A stretch of 9,114 bases of DNA, from positions 1 through 9,114 of the forward strand of contig DASQFU010000198.1 in NCBI GenBank assembly GCA_035632955.1. Reading direction: 5' to 3'. The first letter of the stretch is position 1. Each line of letters starts with the position of its first letter. Positions 1-6,910 of this stretch are shown here, piece by piece. The position numbers were made by a program, and so were the translations under genes. This DNA comes from DASQFU01 sp035632955 (lineage in GTDB: Bacteria; Eisenbacteria; RBG-16-71-46). The notes beneath the pieces were generated by a model. It was not told the DNA's origin, did no database searches, and was given only the letters and a program-made list of their open reading frames with translations.

Positions 1-248
1 GGATCAGCATCGTGCACGCTCTCGAAGAGCTCGGCTCGGCATCATGGCTCGCTCCGTGGTGGGCGGAGCCGTATCGCGAAATCGCAGGACTCAAGGAGCG
101 GAGCGGCGAAATCGAAGGCGCCATCCTGGGGTTGAAGCTCTGTCTTCTCGCGGCTCCCACCGGACCCGATCGCGAGGGTGTACGCCTCAAGCTGCGGGAG
201 TTGAGTCGAATGCGAAACTCGAAGGACCCCAAGGCCTCGCCCCGTTAG
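1..248 (+). CDS. TPR-repeat-like protein, C-terminal fragment
   Basis: This is the C-terminal part of a protein whose reading frame is open through the left edge of the window. The first in-window candidate start (GTG at 12) is probably internal. The visible piece is about 81 residues. A helix-turn-helix segment reads APWWAEPYREIAGLKERSG and then continues through EIEGAILGLKLCLLAAP. This has the spacing of a tetratricopeptide repeat, with a W/Y-rich helix A, a G-E/D turn, and a helix B ending in AP. A further amphipathic helix follows, and then a short charged tail ending in TAG at 246-248. TPR units usually mediate protein-protein contacts, but the partner and full architecture cannot be seen here. 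It lies 134 bp before the metal locus and I see no reason to link it to that locus. A different helical repeat protein is possible. Confidence 0.6.
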   Translation, partial: ISIVHALEELGSASWLAPWWAEPYREIAGLKERSGEIEGAILGLKLCLLAAPTGPDREGVRLKLRELSRMRNSKDPKASPR

Positions 249-348
249 CATCGCGATGTCAAGGAATTGTCGATGATTGTGCTCTCAGATCCATGTCGGG
301 TTGTGACGCCTTGACTCGCTAACCGAGGCCGCCTCATCCTTGCCAGCG

Positions 349-372
349 GTGCCGCGACTGGCGTCGCGGCAC
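349..372. promoter_or_regulatory. perfect 10-bp inverted repeat ahead of the metal locus
   Basis: GTGCCGCGAC and GTCGCGGCAC flank the 4-nt spacer TGGC, giving a perfect 10-bp dyad. It ends 10 nt before the ATG at 383. In RNA it would form a stable hairpin just 5' of the weak ribosome-binding sequence GAGG (376-379). In DNA it could be an operator for a dimeric regulator. It has no T-tract, so it is not a classic intrinsic terminator for the upstream TPR gene. It is also GC-rich, unlike the AT-rich Zur/Fur boxes. The remainder of the 249-382 gap holds a TTGACT at 311-316 but no convincing -10 element at the right distance. Confidence 0.45.
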
Positions 373-382
373 GACGAGGTTC

Positions 383-685
383 ATGGTGCGTCCACATTCC
401 TTCCGATCGCTGGTCGCGCTCGCCCTCCTGGGCGTGCTGAGCCTGGGCTCGGCCGGGCACTTCTGGCATCACCTCGTCGATCCCGACTGCGACGTCGCCG
501 GGAACCATGGCGTCGAGCCGTGCTCCTCGTGCTCCGGCCTCCACAGCTCGGTCGAAGCGAACGATGTCTGCGTCTCGGCGTTCCCATCCTCGATCACGAT
601 CACCGCGGTCTCGCTCCTCGAGACCGATCAGTCCGCCGCGACCGTCGTTCCTGGCGGCGCCGCGCGCGCTCCTCCCGCCGTCTAG
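383..685 (+). CDS. small secreted Cys/His-rich protein, possible periplasmic metal-binding protein
   Basis: This is a 100-aa protein. Residues 1-24 look like a signal peptide: basic n-region with R3 and R8, then a hydrophobic core LVALALLGVLSL ending SAG. The mature part opens with a dense set of potential metal ligands: H26, H29, H30, D33, D35, C36, D37, H42, C47, C50 (a CSSC motif), H54 and C63. The C-terminal third is Ala/Pro-rich and ends in RAPPAV. The layout (signal peptide, His/Cys cluster, CxxC, then a PP-containing end) recalls the short DUF2946-type proteins found near copper and zinc genes, but I cannot confirm membership. It sits directly upstream of the barrel and the ZnuA/ZnuB-like genes, which suggests a role in periplasmic metal binding or sensing. 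The start is ATG 383 with weak GAGG at 376-379; GTG 386 is an alternative. Overlapping ORFs in other frames lack a signal peptide. Confidence 0.6.
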   Translation: MVRPHSFRSLVALALLGVLSLGSAGHFWHHLVDPDCDVAGNHGVEPCSSCSGLHSSVEANDVCVSAFPSSITITAVSLLETDQSAATVVPGGAARAPPAV

Positions 686-686
686 A

Positions 687-708
687 CCGCGCCCCGTAAC
701 GGGCGCGG
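687..708. repeat. 8-bp inverted repeat just after the Cys/His-rich gene
   Basis: CCGCGCCC and GGGCGCGG surround the 6-nt loop CGTAAC, one base after the TAG of the small gene. No T-run follows, so it is not a typical intrinsic terminator. It could be a weak terminator, an mRNA 3'-end stabiliser or a processing site that sets different levels for the small gene and the downstream barrel gene. Confidence 0.4.
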
Positions 709-721
709 CTCCGCGCTCGCA

Positions 722-744
722 CCGCCCGCGGATCTCGCGGGCGG
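722..744. repeat. 9-bp inverted repeat in the leader of the barrel gene
   Basis: CCGCCCGCG and CGCGGGCGG surround the 5-nt loop GATCT. This is a second strong GC hairpin, 14 nt after the previous one and 37 nt before the ATG at 782. The short stretch TCTTT near 750 is too weak and too far away to make a clear terminator. Together the two hairpins fill the 96-bp gap between the small gene and the barrel gene, so partial attenuation or mRNA processing is possible. Confidence 0.4.
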
Positions 745-781
745 ACACGTCTTTCGGGCACGCCACGGGAGGTTTCTTTCC

Positions 782-1924
782 ATGCTGCGCTTTGCGCTGC
801 TTGTCGGCGCCACGCTGGCGACTCTGCTGATGCTGGCATCGGTCGCAGGTGCGGGCGTCACCAATCCGAACATCTCGATTCTCGGTCAACCGTTCGCGCG
901 CTGGACCGACGCCGAGGGAGATCCCGCGAGTCGGCGCGTCGGCCTCGACCCGGGCGAGACGGAAATCGTCTTCGACGACTATCTTAATCCGTACGCGCGC
1001 GGCTTCTTCACCGTCGCGCTCGGAGAGGAAGGCGCCGAGGTCGAGGAGGGCTTCTTCACCCTCCTCCGCGGGCTGCCCGCGGACCTGGTGCTCAAGGGCG
1101 GTAAGTATCGCGTCGGGTTCGGCCGGCTGAATCCGGTTCACGCGCACGCGTATCCATTCTCCGAGCGCTTCGGCGTGCTGTCCGCCTATCTGCCCGGCGA
1201 GGAGGCATTCAACGAGACGGGGCTCCAACTTTCCGAGCGCCTGCCCGTGCCCGGGAACTGGGCGATCACCGCCTCGGCCGACTGGCTGCACGGCCATTCG
1301 TTCCGGATCCCTCGTGAATCGTCCGGCGACCCCTCCGACCCGATCGAAACCGGTGAAGGCGATCGCGAGGACGAGCCGAGGCCGGGAGTGCTCGGCCGGC
1401 TCGTGGCGTTCGCGCCGCTCGGCGAGCGCTCCGGTCTCGAGCTCGGGCTCTCCGCGGTCCAGGGCACAAACAACGTCGCGGCGGGGTCGCGCACGACGGT
1501 GATCGGCGCCGACGCGAAGCTCAAGGTCTGGACTTCGGCCAACGCCTACCTGGTCGTACAGGGCGAGGTGCTGAGTCTCGACCGCGAGGATGCCGCGTGG
1601 GACCCGGCCGCGGCCGCCTACACGACCAGCTCGGTCAAGCCGACCGGCGGGTATCTCTACGCTGACTACGATTTCAACCTCCGCTACAACGTCGGCGCGT
1701 CGTACGAGCGCTTTCAGCAGCCCACGTCGGACGAAACGACCGACCAGGCGTTCGGGTTGTTCGCCGGACTCGCGCTGCTCGAGGAATCCACGGCGTTCCG
1801 CATCGACTGGAAGCATTTCATGCCCGGGACGTCACCCGCCGCTGCGGACGATCCGCCGGCGGTGAACACCGTGACCCTGCGCGTCATCTACTCGATGGGA
1901 CCGCACAAGGCCCATCAGTTCTAG
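782..1924 (+). CDS. outer-membrane beta-barrel (porin-like) linked to a metal ABC transporter
   Basis: This is a 380-aa protein with a signal peptide (residues 1-24, hydrophobic core then VAGA). The start is ATG 782, supported by GGGAGG at 767-772 with a 9-nt spacer. The mature chain alternates polar and hydrophobic residues as in beta-strands and ends in phenylalanine (HKAHQF), the usual signal for outer-membrane barrel insertion. Near residues 105-125 a stretch of the type KxGKYRVGFGRLNPVHAHAYPF resembles a conserved block I associate with uncharacterised barrels sometimes labelled zinc-regulated outer-membrane receptors. Its histidines H120 and H122 could face metal. No TonB box or plug domain is visible, and 380 aa is short for a TonB-dependent receptor, so a passive porin is more likely. 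An acidic, probably extracellular loop lies at about residues 180-200. The gene ends 10 bp before the binding-protein gene, indicating co-transcription and a role in metal passage across the outer membrane. The substrate is inferred from context only. Confidence 0.7.
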   Translation: MLRFALLVGATLATLLMLASVAGAGVTNPNISILGQPFARWTDAEGDPASRRVGLDPGETEIVFDDYLNPYARGFFTVALGEEGAEVEEGFFTLLRGLPADLVLKGGKYRVGFGRLNPVHAHAYPFSERFGVLSAYLPGEEAFNETGLQLSERLPVPGNWAITASADWLHGHSFRIPRESSGDPSDPIETGEGDREDEPRPGVLGRLVAFAPLGERSGLELGLSAVQGTNNVAAGSRTTVIGADAKLKVWTSANAYLVVQGEVLSLDREDAAWDPAAAAYTTSSVKPTGGYLYADYDFNLRYNVGASYERFQQPTSDETTDQAFGLFAGLALLEESTAFRIDWKHFMPGTSPAAADDPPAVNTVTLRVIYSMGPHKAHQF

Positions 1925-1934
1925 GAGAGCCATC

Positions 1935-2840
1935 GTGATGCTTCGTCTGCTGACTTCTCTCGTGCTCGCCGCGGCGCTTCTAGCGCCCGGCGTGGCCGCG
2001 GCCAAGGTGCGCGTCGCCGCCTCGCTCAACGATTTCGCTTCGATCGCGAGCAGCGTGGGCGGCGATCAGGTCGAGGTGTTCGCCGTGGCACGGCCGACCT
2101 CCGACGCCCACCGCGTCGAAGCTCTGCCCTCGTACATGGTTCGCGTCTCGCGTGCGCAGCTCTATCTCAAGGTGGGTCTCGGGCTCGACCAGTGGGCGGA
2201 TGCGATCATCGACGGCTCGCGCAACTCGCGGCTCACGGTCGTCGATTGCTCGCGGGGCGTACGCGTTCTGGAAGTGCCGACCGGCCGCGTGGACGCCTCG
2301 ATGGGCGACGTTCATCCGAGCGGCAACCCGCACTATTGGCTCGATCCGCGCAATGGCGCCGTCGTTGCAGGCAACGTCGCCGAGGCGCTGGCGCGGGTCG
2401 ATCCCGCCCATGCCTCGGAGTATCGCGAGCGCGCGGCCACGTTCGCCGTACAAGCCGAGGCGGCACGGCGGCGCGGAAGGGAGTCCGCTGAGGGGCTGAC
2501 TGTGAAAACGGTGTTCACCTATCACCGGTCGTGGTCGTACTTCGCGGACGCTTTCGGGCTCGACGTGGCGGGGACCGTGGAGCCGGTGCCGGGGATTCCG
2601 CCGACCGCCAGGCATCTCGCGCAACTGGTGCAGATCGCGAAGTCCCGCCACGTGCGCCTCTTGATCCAGGAACCGTACTTCTCGAAGGATGCAGGCCGCT
2701 TCCTCGGCCGCCAGGCGGGCGTGCAATCGGTGGTCGCGGCGCCATCGTGCGACGCGCCGGCGGCCGGAAGCTATCTCGCCCACTTCTCCAGGGTCCTCGC
2801 GGATCTGGCGAAGCAGGCGTCCCAATCGCCGAGCCCATGA
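1935..2840 (+). CDS. znuA: zinc-type metal ABC transporter substrate-binding protein (ZnuA/TroA family)
   Basis: This is a 301-aa periplasmic binding protein of the cluster A-I metal family. Residues 1-23 are a signal peptide (hydrophobic core, then GVAAA); no lipobox cysteine is seen. The family metal ligands are recognisable: H59 in DAHRVEALPS, H133 in GNPHYWLDP, and H197 in TYHRSWSYF. Manganese-specific relatives carry Glu at the third position, so His197 favours zinc. The fourth ligand is probably an acidic or Cys residue near C272/D273 (APSCDAP), which I cannot fix. The His-rich loop typical of many ZnuA proteins is absent, although H127 lies close to H133. C105 and C272 are the only cysteines. 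GTG 1935 and ATG 1938 are adjacent possible starts; AGGAG at 1923-1927 overlaps the previous stop codon and serves either. Its TGA overlaps the permease ATG, so the two are translationally coupled. Confidence 0.9.
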   Translation: MMLRLLTSLVLAAALLAPGVAAAKVRVAASLNDFASIASSVGGDQVEVFAVARPTSDAHRVEALPSYMVRVSRAQLYLKVGLGLDQWADAIIDGSRNSRLTVVDCSRGVRVLEVPTGRVDASMGDVHPSGNPHYWLDPRNGAVVAGNVAEALARVDPAHASEYRERAATFAVQAEAARRRGRESAEGLTVKTVFTYHRSWSYFADAFGLDVAGTVEPVPGIPPTARHLAQLVQIAKSRHVRLLIQEPYFSKDAGRFLGRQAGVQSVVAAPSCDAPAAGSYLAHFSRVLADLAKQASQSPSP

Positions 2841-3682
2841 CCGACGCGTTCGCGCTGCCGTTTTTTCATACAGCGGCGATCGCCGCTCTGGTTCTGGCCG
2901 GCATTCATGCGTATCTCGGCTTCCACATCGTGCGGCGCGGGGTCCTGTTCGTGGACCTCGCGCTCGCGCAGATGGCGGCGCTCGGCGTGGCCCTGAGCGT
3001 GATGCTCGGGCTCGAGGACGACGAGCGCAGCTCGTATCTGCTGGCGCTGGGAATGACCTTCGTGGGCGCGGGGCTGTTCGCATGGCTGCGGGGCCGGGCG
3101 CGTAGCGTCCCGCTCGAGGCGTTCATTGGCATCGTGTTCGCCACTGCGCAGGCGCTGGTGTTTCTGGTGCTGGAGAAGAGTCCTGCCGGACCCGAGCACT
3201 TGAAGGAGACGCTCGTGGGAACGCTCTACACCGTGGCGCCCGGACACGTCGGACGTGTGGCGGCGCTCTACGCCGGAATCGGGCTCATCCATTTCCTACT
3301 GCGACGGCCGTTCTTCGAGATCACCAACGACCCGCAGGGCGCGCGTGCCCGCGGGCGGCGGCTGTTCGTGTGGGATCTTCTGTTCTACGCCACGTTCGGG
3401 TTCGTCGTCACGTCGTCGGTTCAAATCGCCGGCGTGCTGCTCGTGTTCGGTTTCCTGGTGATCCCGGCCGTCGCCGGCCTGTTGGTGACGCCGCGCACCG
3501 GACCGGCGCTGGCTGTCGGCTGGATCTTCGGCTTCGTGGCGAGCCTCGTCGGATTGATCGGCTCGGTTCGCCTTGATCTGCCGGCGGCGCCGAGCATTCT
3601 GGTTTCGCTCGCGGCGCTACTGGCTGTGCTCGGCGGGGTCGTGAGCCTCGCTCGCAGAACCCGCAAGCGGCGCCTATACTGA
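2837..3682 (+). CDS. znuB: metal ABC transporter permease (ZnuB type, ABC-3 family)
   Basis: This is a 281-aa integral inner-membrane protein of normal length for the ABC-3 family, with about eight hydrophobic segments. Family blocks are visible. RRGVLFVDLALAQMAALG at 33-50 matches the F-x-D-x-A-L-A-Q region of this permease subgroup. VQIAGVLLVFGFLVIPAVAG at 195-214 matches the conserved late helix expected to contact the ATPase. The LDLPAAPSI motif at 246-254 is also typical. The C-terminus is strongly basic (RRTRKRR), consistent with a cytoplasmic end. The ATG at 2837 lies in the ATGA overlap with the binding-protein stop. The same frame stays open further upstream to 2531, but that part is only a shadow of the binding-protein gene and has no membrane character. 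There is no separate ribosome-binding site, so translation is probably coupled. No ATPase gene follows. Confidence 0.9.
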   Translation: MTDAFALPFFHTAAIAALVLAGIHAYLGFHIVRRGVLFVDLALAQMAALGVALSVMLGLEDDERSSYLLALGMTFVGAGLFAWLRGRARSVPLEAFIGIVFATAQALVFLVLEKSPAGPEHLKETLVGTLYTVAPGHVGRVAALYAGIGLIHFLLRRPFFEITNDPQGARARGRRLFVWDLLFYATFGFVVTSSVQIAGVLLVFGFLVIPAVAGLLVTPRTGPALAVGWIFGFVASLVGLIGSVRLDLPAAPSILVSLAALLAVLGGVVSLARRTRKRRLY

Positions 3683-3726
3683 CGTTGGGCTGGACGCTCC
3701 CGCGCATCAGACCCGGATATGGCCCG

Positions 3727-3732
3727 CAGGAG
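3727..3732 (+). promoter_or_regulatory. ribosome-binding site fixing the start of the large barrel protein
   Basis: CAGGAG ends 6 nt before the ATG at 3739. The frame is open from a TTG at 3685, directly after the permease stop, but that TTG has no Shine-Dalgarno sequence. The ATG at 3739 is therefore the better start. Confidence 0.65.
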
Positions 3733-3738
3733 TCCCTC

Positions 3739-6700
3739 ATGCCCGTACCCCGTAGGGCGCTGGAGCACACGAGCCCGAAACCGCATCCACTCGTCTCACC
3801 CGCACGTCGTTGGAATGCGTGCTTCGCCGCGGCGCTCGCCGTGTCGCTTTCCTGTGCGCTCGCCTCTCCGAGCTCGGCTCAATACTTCGGACGCAGCAAG
3901 GTCCAGTACGAACGCTTCGACTTCAAGGTGCTCAAGACCGAGCACTTCGACGTCTATTACTACGAAGAGGAGAAGGCTGCCGCCGAGCGGGCGGCGCGGA
4001 TCGCGGAGCGCTGGCATGCGCGCCTCTCGCAGGTGCTGGACCACAAGCTCTCCAGACGCCAGCCGCTGATTCTCTACGCCAGCCATCCGCACTTCGAACA
4101 GACCAACGCGATCCCGGGCGAGATCGGCGAGGGCACGGGCGGCGTGACCGAGTTCCTCAAGCGCCGCATCGTGCTGCCGCTGGCCGGCTCGCTCGCGGAG
4201 ACCGATCACGTGATCGGCCATGAGCTGGTGCACGCGTTCCAGTTCGATATCACCGGCGAAAGTCGGTCCGGCGCGGGCTTCGCCGCACCCGTCGCCCTGC
4301 GGTTGCCGCTGTGGTTCATCGAGGGAATGGCGGAGTACCTCTCGGTCGGCCCGGTCGATGCGCACACGGCGATGTGGATGCGCGACGCAGCCCGCGCCAA
4401 CAAGCTCCCGACGATCTCCAAGCTCCAGGACTCGCGCTTCTTCCCCTACCGGTATGGCCAGGCGCTGTTCAGCTACATCGGCGGGCGCTGGGGAGACGAC
4501 GCCGTCGGGCGCATCCTGAAAACGGCAGGTCGCACCGCGGACGCGGAACGGGCCATTCGCTCCGTGACCGGCCAGGGGCCGGACACGCTGTCGCGCGAAT
4601 GGCATCAGGCGGTCCGCGATTGGTACGCGACCACGGGCGTAGCGCCGACGGCCGCCACCGGACTTGGGCGCAAGCTGATCGCCGGCTCCCGCGAAGGCAG
4701 GCGCTTGAACGTGGCGCCGTCGCTGAGCCCCGACGGGCAGCAGCTCGTGTACTTCTCCGAGCGGAATCTGTTCTCGATCGAGATGTTCCTCGCCGACGTT
4801 CAGAGCGGACGCATCCTCGAGACGATCACGCGCGCGGCGACGGACCCGCACCTTCAGAGTCTCCAGTTCATCCATTCCGCCGGGTCGTGGAGCCACGACG
4901 GCCGCCGCTTCGCGTACGCTTCGATCCGCAAGGGTCGGCCGGCGCTCGTCATCTACGACATGCGCGCGCGCCGCACCGAGCGCGAGCTGGAGCTCGGCGA
5001 GCTCGACGAGATCTTCAATCCCACCTGGTCTCCCGATGGTCGCCGCGTCGCGTTCACGGCCATGACCGGAGGCGTCACCGATCTATTCGTCGTGGATCTC
5101 CAGAGCCGGCATCTGGAACGCCTCACCGACGACCCCTACGCCGCGCTCGCGCCGGCGTGGTCGCCCGACGGCCGGCGCATCGCGTTCGTGACCGACCGCT
5201 TCGCGACCGACCTCGAAGCGCTGTCGTACGACGGATATCAAATCGCGCTGATCGATCCCGCGACACGCGAGGTCACGCAGGTGCCCGGCTTCGCCGCAGG
5301 GGTCAAGCACATCAATCCGCAGTGGACGCCCGACGGATCGAGCTTGCACTTCATCGCCGATCCGGCTGGCATCTCGAACGTCTACCGCGTCGAGCTCGCG
5401 AGCGGCGCGATCACGCAGGTCACGCAGGTCGCGACCGGCGTCAGCGGCATCACCGCCCTGAGCCCGGCGCTCTCGGCGGCACGGAACGCCGAGCGCATGG
5501 TCGTGACCGTCTATGAAGAGGGCGGGTACAGCATCTACGCCATCGACTCCACGACGGCGCTGGCCGGCGCTCCGCCGTCCGTGCCCGCGTCGGCGCTGCC
5601 AGCCGGGCCGGCGCAGTTGCCGCCGGCGCAGCGGACGGGCGCGGAAGTCGGCGCTCTGGTCGCCAACCCTTCGTTCGGACTGGCCGATCGAGCCAGCTTC
5701 CGCCCCGCTCCGTATCGGGCGTCGCTGTCGCTCGACAACGTTTCCCAGGCGAACCTCGGCATCGGCACTGGCGGTGGATCGGTGGTTGGTGGCGGCGGCG
5801 CCACCCTGTATTGGAGCGACATCCTCGGTGACCACAACCTGGTGACGCTGCTCCAGGTCAACAATGCCGGCGGGTCGTTCCTGAACAACGTCGCCGCCGG
5901 CGTCGGGTACTACAACCTCCGCCAACGCTGGAACTGGGGTGTGCTCGGGAGTCAGTTCCCGACCATCACGCAGGAGTTCCTGATCGAGACCGGAACGCTC
6001 GCCGGCGAGCCGGTGGTACGGGAGCGCGATTTCCGGCGTTTCCAGATCGATCGCGAGCTTCAGTTGCAGCTCGCCTATCCGTTCAGCCGCGCGCAGCGCA
6101 TCGAGTTCGCGGGAGGACTGAGAAGCATCGATTTCAGCGGGGAGGTCGAGGAACGGATCTTTTCCCAGATCACGGGGGAGCTACTCGCCGAGTCGATCAC
6201 ATCGCTGGCCGACGACAGCATTCCTTCGATCAATCTCGGCGTCGCGAGCGCGGCACTGGTCTACGACAACTCGTATTTCGGCGGCACCAGCCCGTTGCTC
6301 GGCCGGCGTTACCGCCTCGAGGTCTCCCCCACCTTCGGCGATCTCAACTACCTCGGCGTGCTCGGCGACGTCCGCCAGTACCTGCCGCTGGCGCGCCCGC
6401 TCACGCTGGCCAGTCGCGTGCTCCATTACGGCCGCTACGGCAGCGATGGAGAGGACCCGCGGCTGTCCGATCTCTTCTTGGGCTATCCCTCCCTTGTGCG
6501 CGGCTACGACAACGAGTCGTTCACTCCGGCGGAGTGCGGGAACACGGTCGACGGATCCTGCCCGCCGTTCGACCGACTGCTCGGCAGCCGGATCGCGGTC
6601 GGCAACGTCGAGCTGCGCTTGCCTCTGCTCGGCGGCGCGGGTCTCGTGCCGGGCGGTGGCATCCCGCCGATCGAGGCGGCCGCGTTCCTGGACGCCGGAG

Positions 6701-6885
6701 CCGCATGGCGCGAAGGCGAATCGTTCCAGGTCTCGGGCCGCGATCGGCGTGTGGTGACGAGCCACGGCGTCGCGCTGCGCGTCAACCTGCTCGGATTCGC
6801 GGTCGCTGAGATCGACCTCGTGCATCCGAACGATCGACCGGACAAGGGTTGGTACTGGCTGTTTAGCCTGCAGCCGGGATTCTGA
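3739..6885 (+). CDS. secreted protein with peptidase-MA-like, PD40 propeller and Omp85-type barrel domains
   Basis: This is a 1048-aa exported protein with three recognisable parts. A signal peptide with a long basic n-region ends near residue 50 (SPSSAQ). Residues about 60-300 form a gluzincin-like metallopeptidase domain of the peptidase-MA type: HELVH at 161-165 supplies two zinc ligands and the catalytic Glu162, and EGMAEY at 195-200 likely gives the third ligand (E195 by analogy with aminopeptidase N EGFA). Residues about 320-620 hold PD40/TolB-like propeller repeats with the signature SPDG or a variant at 330, 385, 431, 475 and 530. After a Pro/Ala-rich linker, residues about 640-1048 alternate like beta-strands, carry VRGY at 920-923 (the Omp85 loop-6 motif is VRGF/Y) and end in LQPGF. 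No POTRA domain is visible. All zinc-site residues are present, so the protease may be active. The gene follows the zinc permease by 56 bp. Substrate and topology are unknown. Confidence 0.8.
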   Translation: MPVPRRALEHTSPKPHPLVSPARRWNACFAAALAVSLSCALASPSSAQYFGRSKVQYERFDFKVLKTEHFDVYYYEEEKAAAERAARIAERWHARLSQVLDHKLSRRQPLILYASHPHFEQTNAIPGEIGEGTGGVTEFLKRRIVLPLAGSLAETDHVIGHELVHAFQFDITGESRSGAGFAAPVALRLPLWFIEGMAEYLSVGPVDAHTAMWMRDAARANKLPTISKLQDSRFFPYRYGQALFSYIGGRWGDDAVGRILKTAGRTADAERAIRSVTGQGPDTLSREWHQAVRDWYATTGVAPTAATGLGRKLIAGSREGRRLNVAPSLSPDGQQLVYFSERNLFSIEMFLADVQSGRILETITRAATDPHLQSLQFIHSAGSWSHDGRRFAYASIRKGRPALVIYDMRARRTERELELGELDEIFNPTWSPDGRRVAFTAMTGGVTDLFVVDLQSRHLERLTDDPYAALAPAWSPDGRRIAFVTDRFATDLEALSYDGYQIALIDPATREVTQVPGFAAGVKHINPQWTPDGSSLHFIADPAGISNVYRVELASGAITQVTQVATGVSGITALSPALSAARNAERMVVTVYEEGGYSIYAIDSTTALAGAPPSVPASALPAGPAQLPPAQRTGAEVGALVANPSFGLADRASFRPAPYRASLSLDNVSQANLGIGTGGGSVVGGGGATLYWSDILGDHNLVTLLQVNNAGGSFLNNVAAGVGYYNLRQRWNWGVLGSQFPTITQEFLIETGTLAGEPVVRERDFRRFQIDRELQLQLAYPFSRAQRIEFAGGLRSIDFSGEVEERIFSQITGELLAESITSLADDSIPSINLGVASAALVYDNSYFGGTSPLLGRRYRLEVSPTFGDLNYLGVLGDVRQYLPLARPLTLASRVLHYGRYGSDGEDPRLSDLFLGYPSLVRGYDNESFTPAECGNTVDGSCPPFDRLLGSRIAVGNVELRLPLLGGAGLVPGGGIPPIEAAAFLDAGAAWREGESFQVSGRDRRVVTSHGVALRVNLLGFAVAEIDLVHPNDRPDKGWYWLFSLQPGF

Positions 6886-6910
6886 TCGCGGGCGATTTGC
6901 GCCGGTCGTT

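Noticed and set aside
311..339. Possible sigma-70 promoter with TTGACT at 311-316
   Set aside because: No acceptable -10 hexamer lies about 17 bp downstream, so I do not call a promoter.
249..382. Zur/Fur-type operator ahead of the metal locus
   Set aside because: I looked for an AT-rich palindrome of the Zur or Fur kind and found none; the only strong dyad is GC-rich.
245..1816. A 523-codon open frame on the minus strand
   Set aside because: It runs antisense to the small secreted protein and the barrel gene, is Arg/Gly-rich with no recognisable domain, and is the expected by-product of high GC.
2531..2836. N-terminal extension of the permease frame
   Set aside because: It lies entirely inside the binding-protein gene and has no membrane or family character; ATG 2837 gives a normal-length ABC-3 permease.
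3796..4896. A 366-codon minus-strand open frame
   Set aside because: It is antisense to the metallopeptidase-like domain and propeller start and has no family features.
5411..5430. Tandem 9-bp repeat (TCACGCAGG twice)
   Set aside because: It encodes a short TQVTQV stretch within the propeller region; it is too short and too well explained by coding to be meaningful.
4311..5516. A 401-codon plus-strand open frame in another phase
   Set aside because: It is an Arg-rich shadow of the large barrel protein gene, which has clear domain motifs in its own frame.
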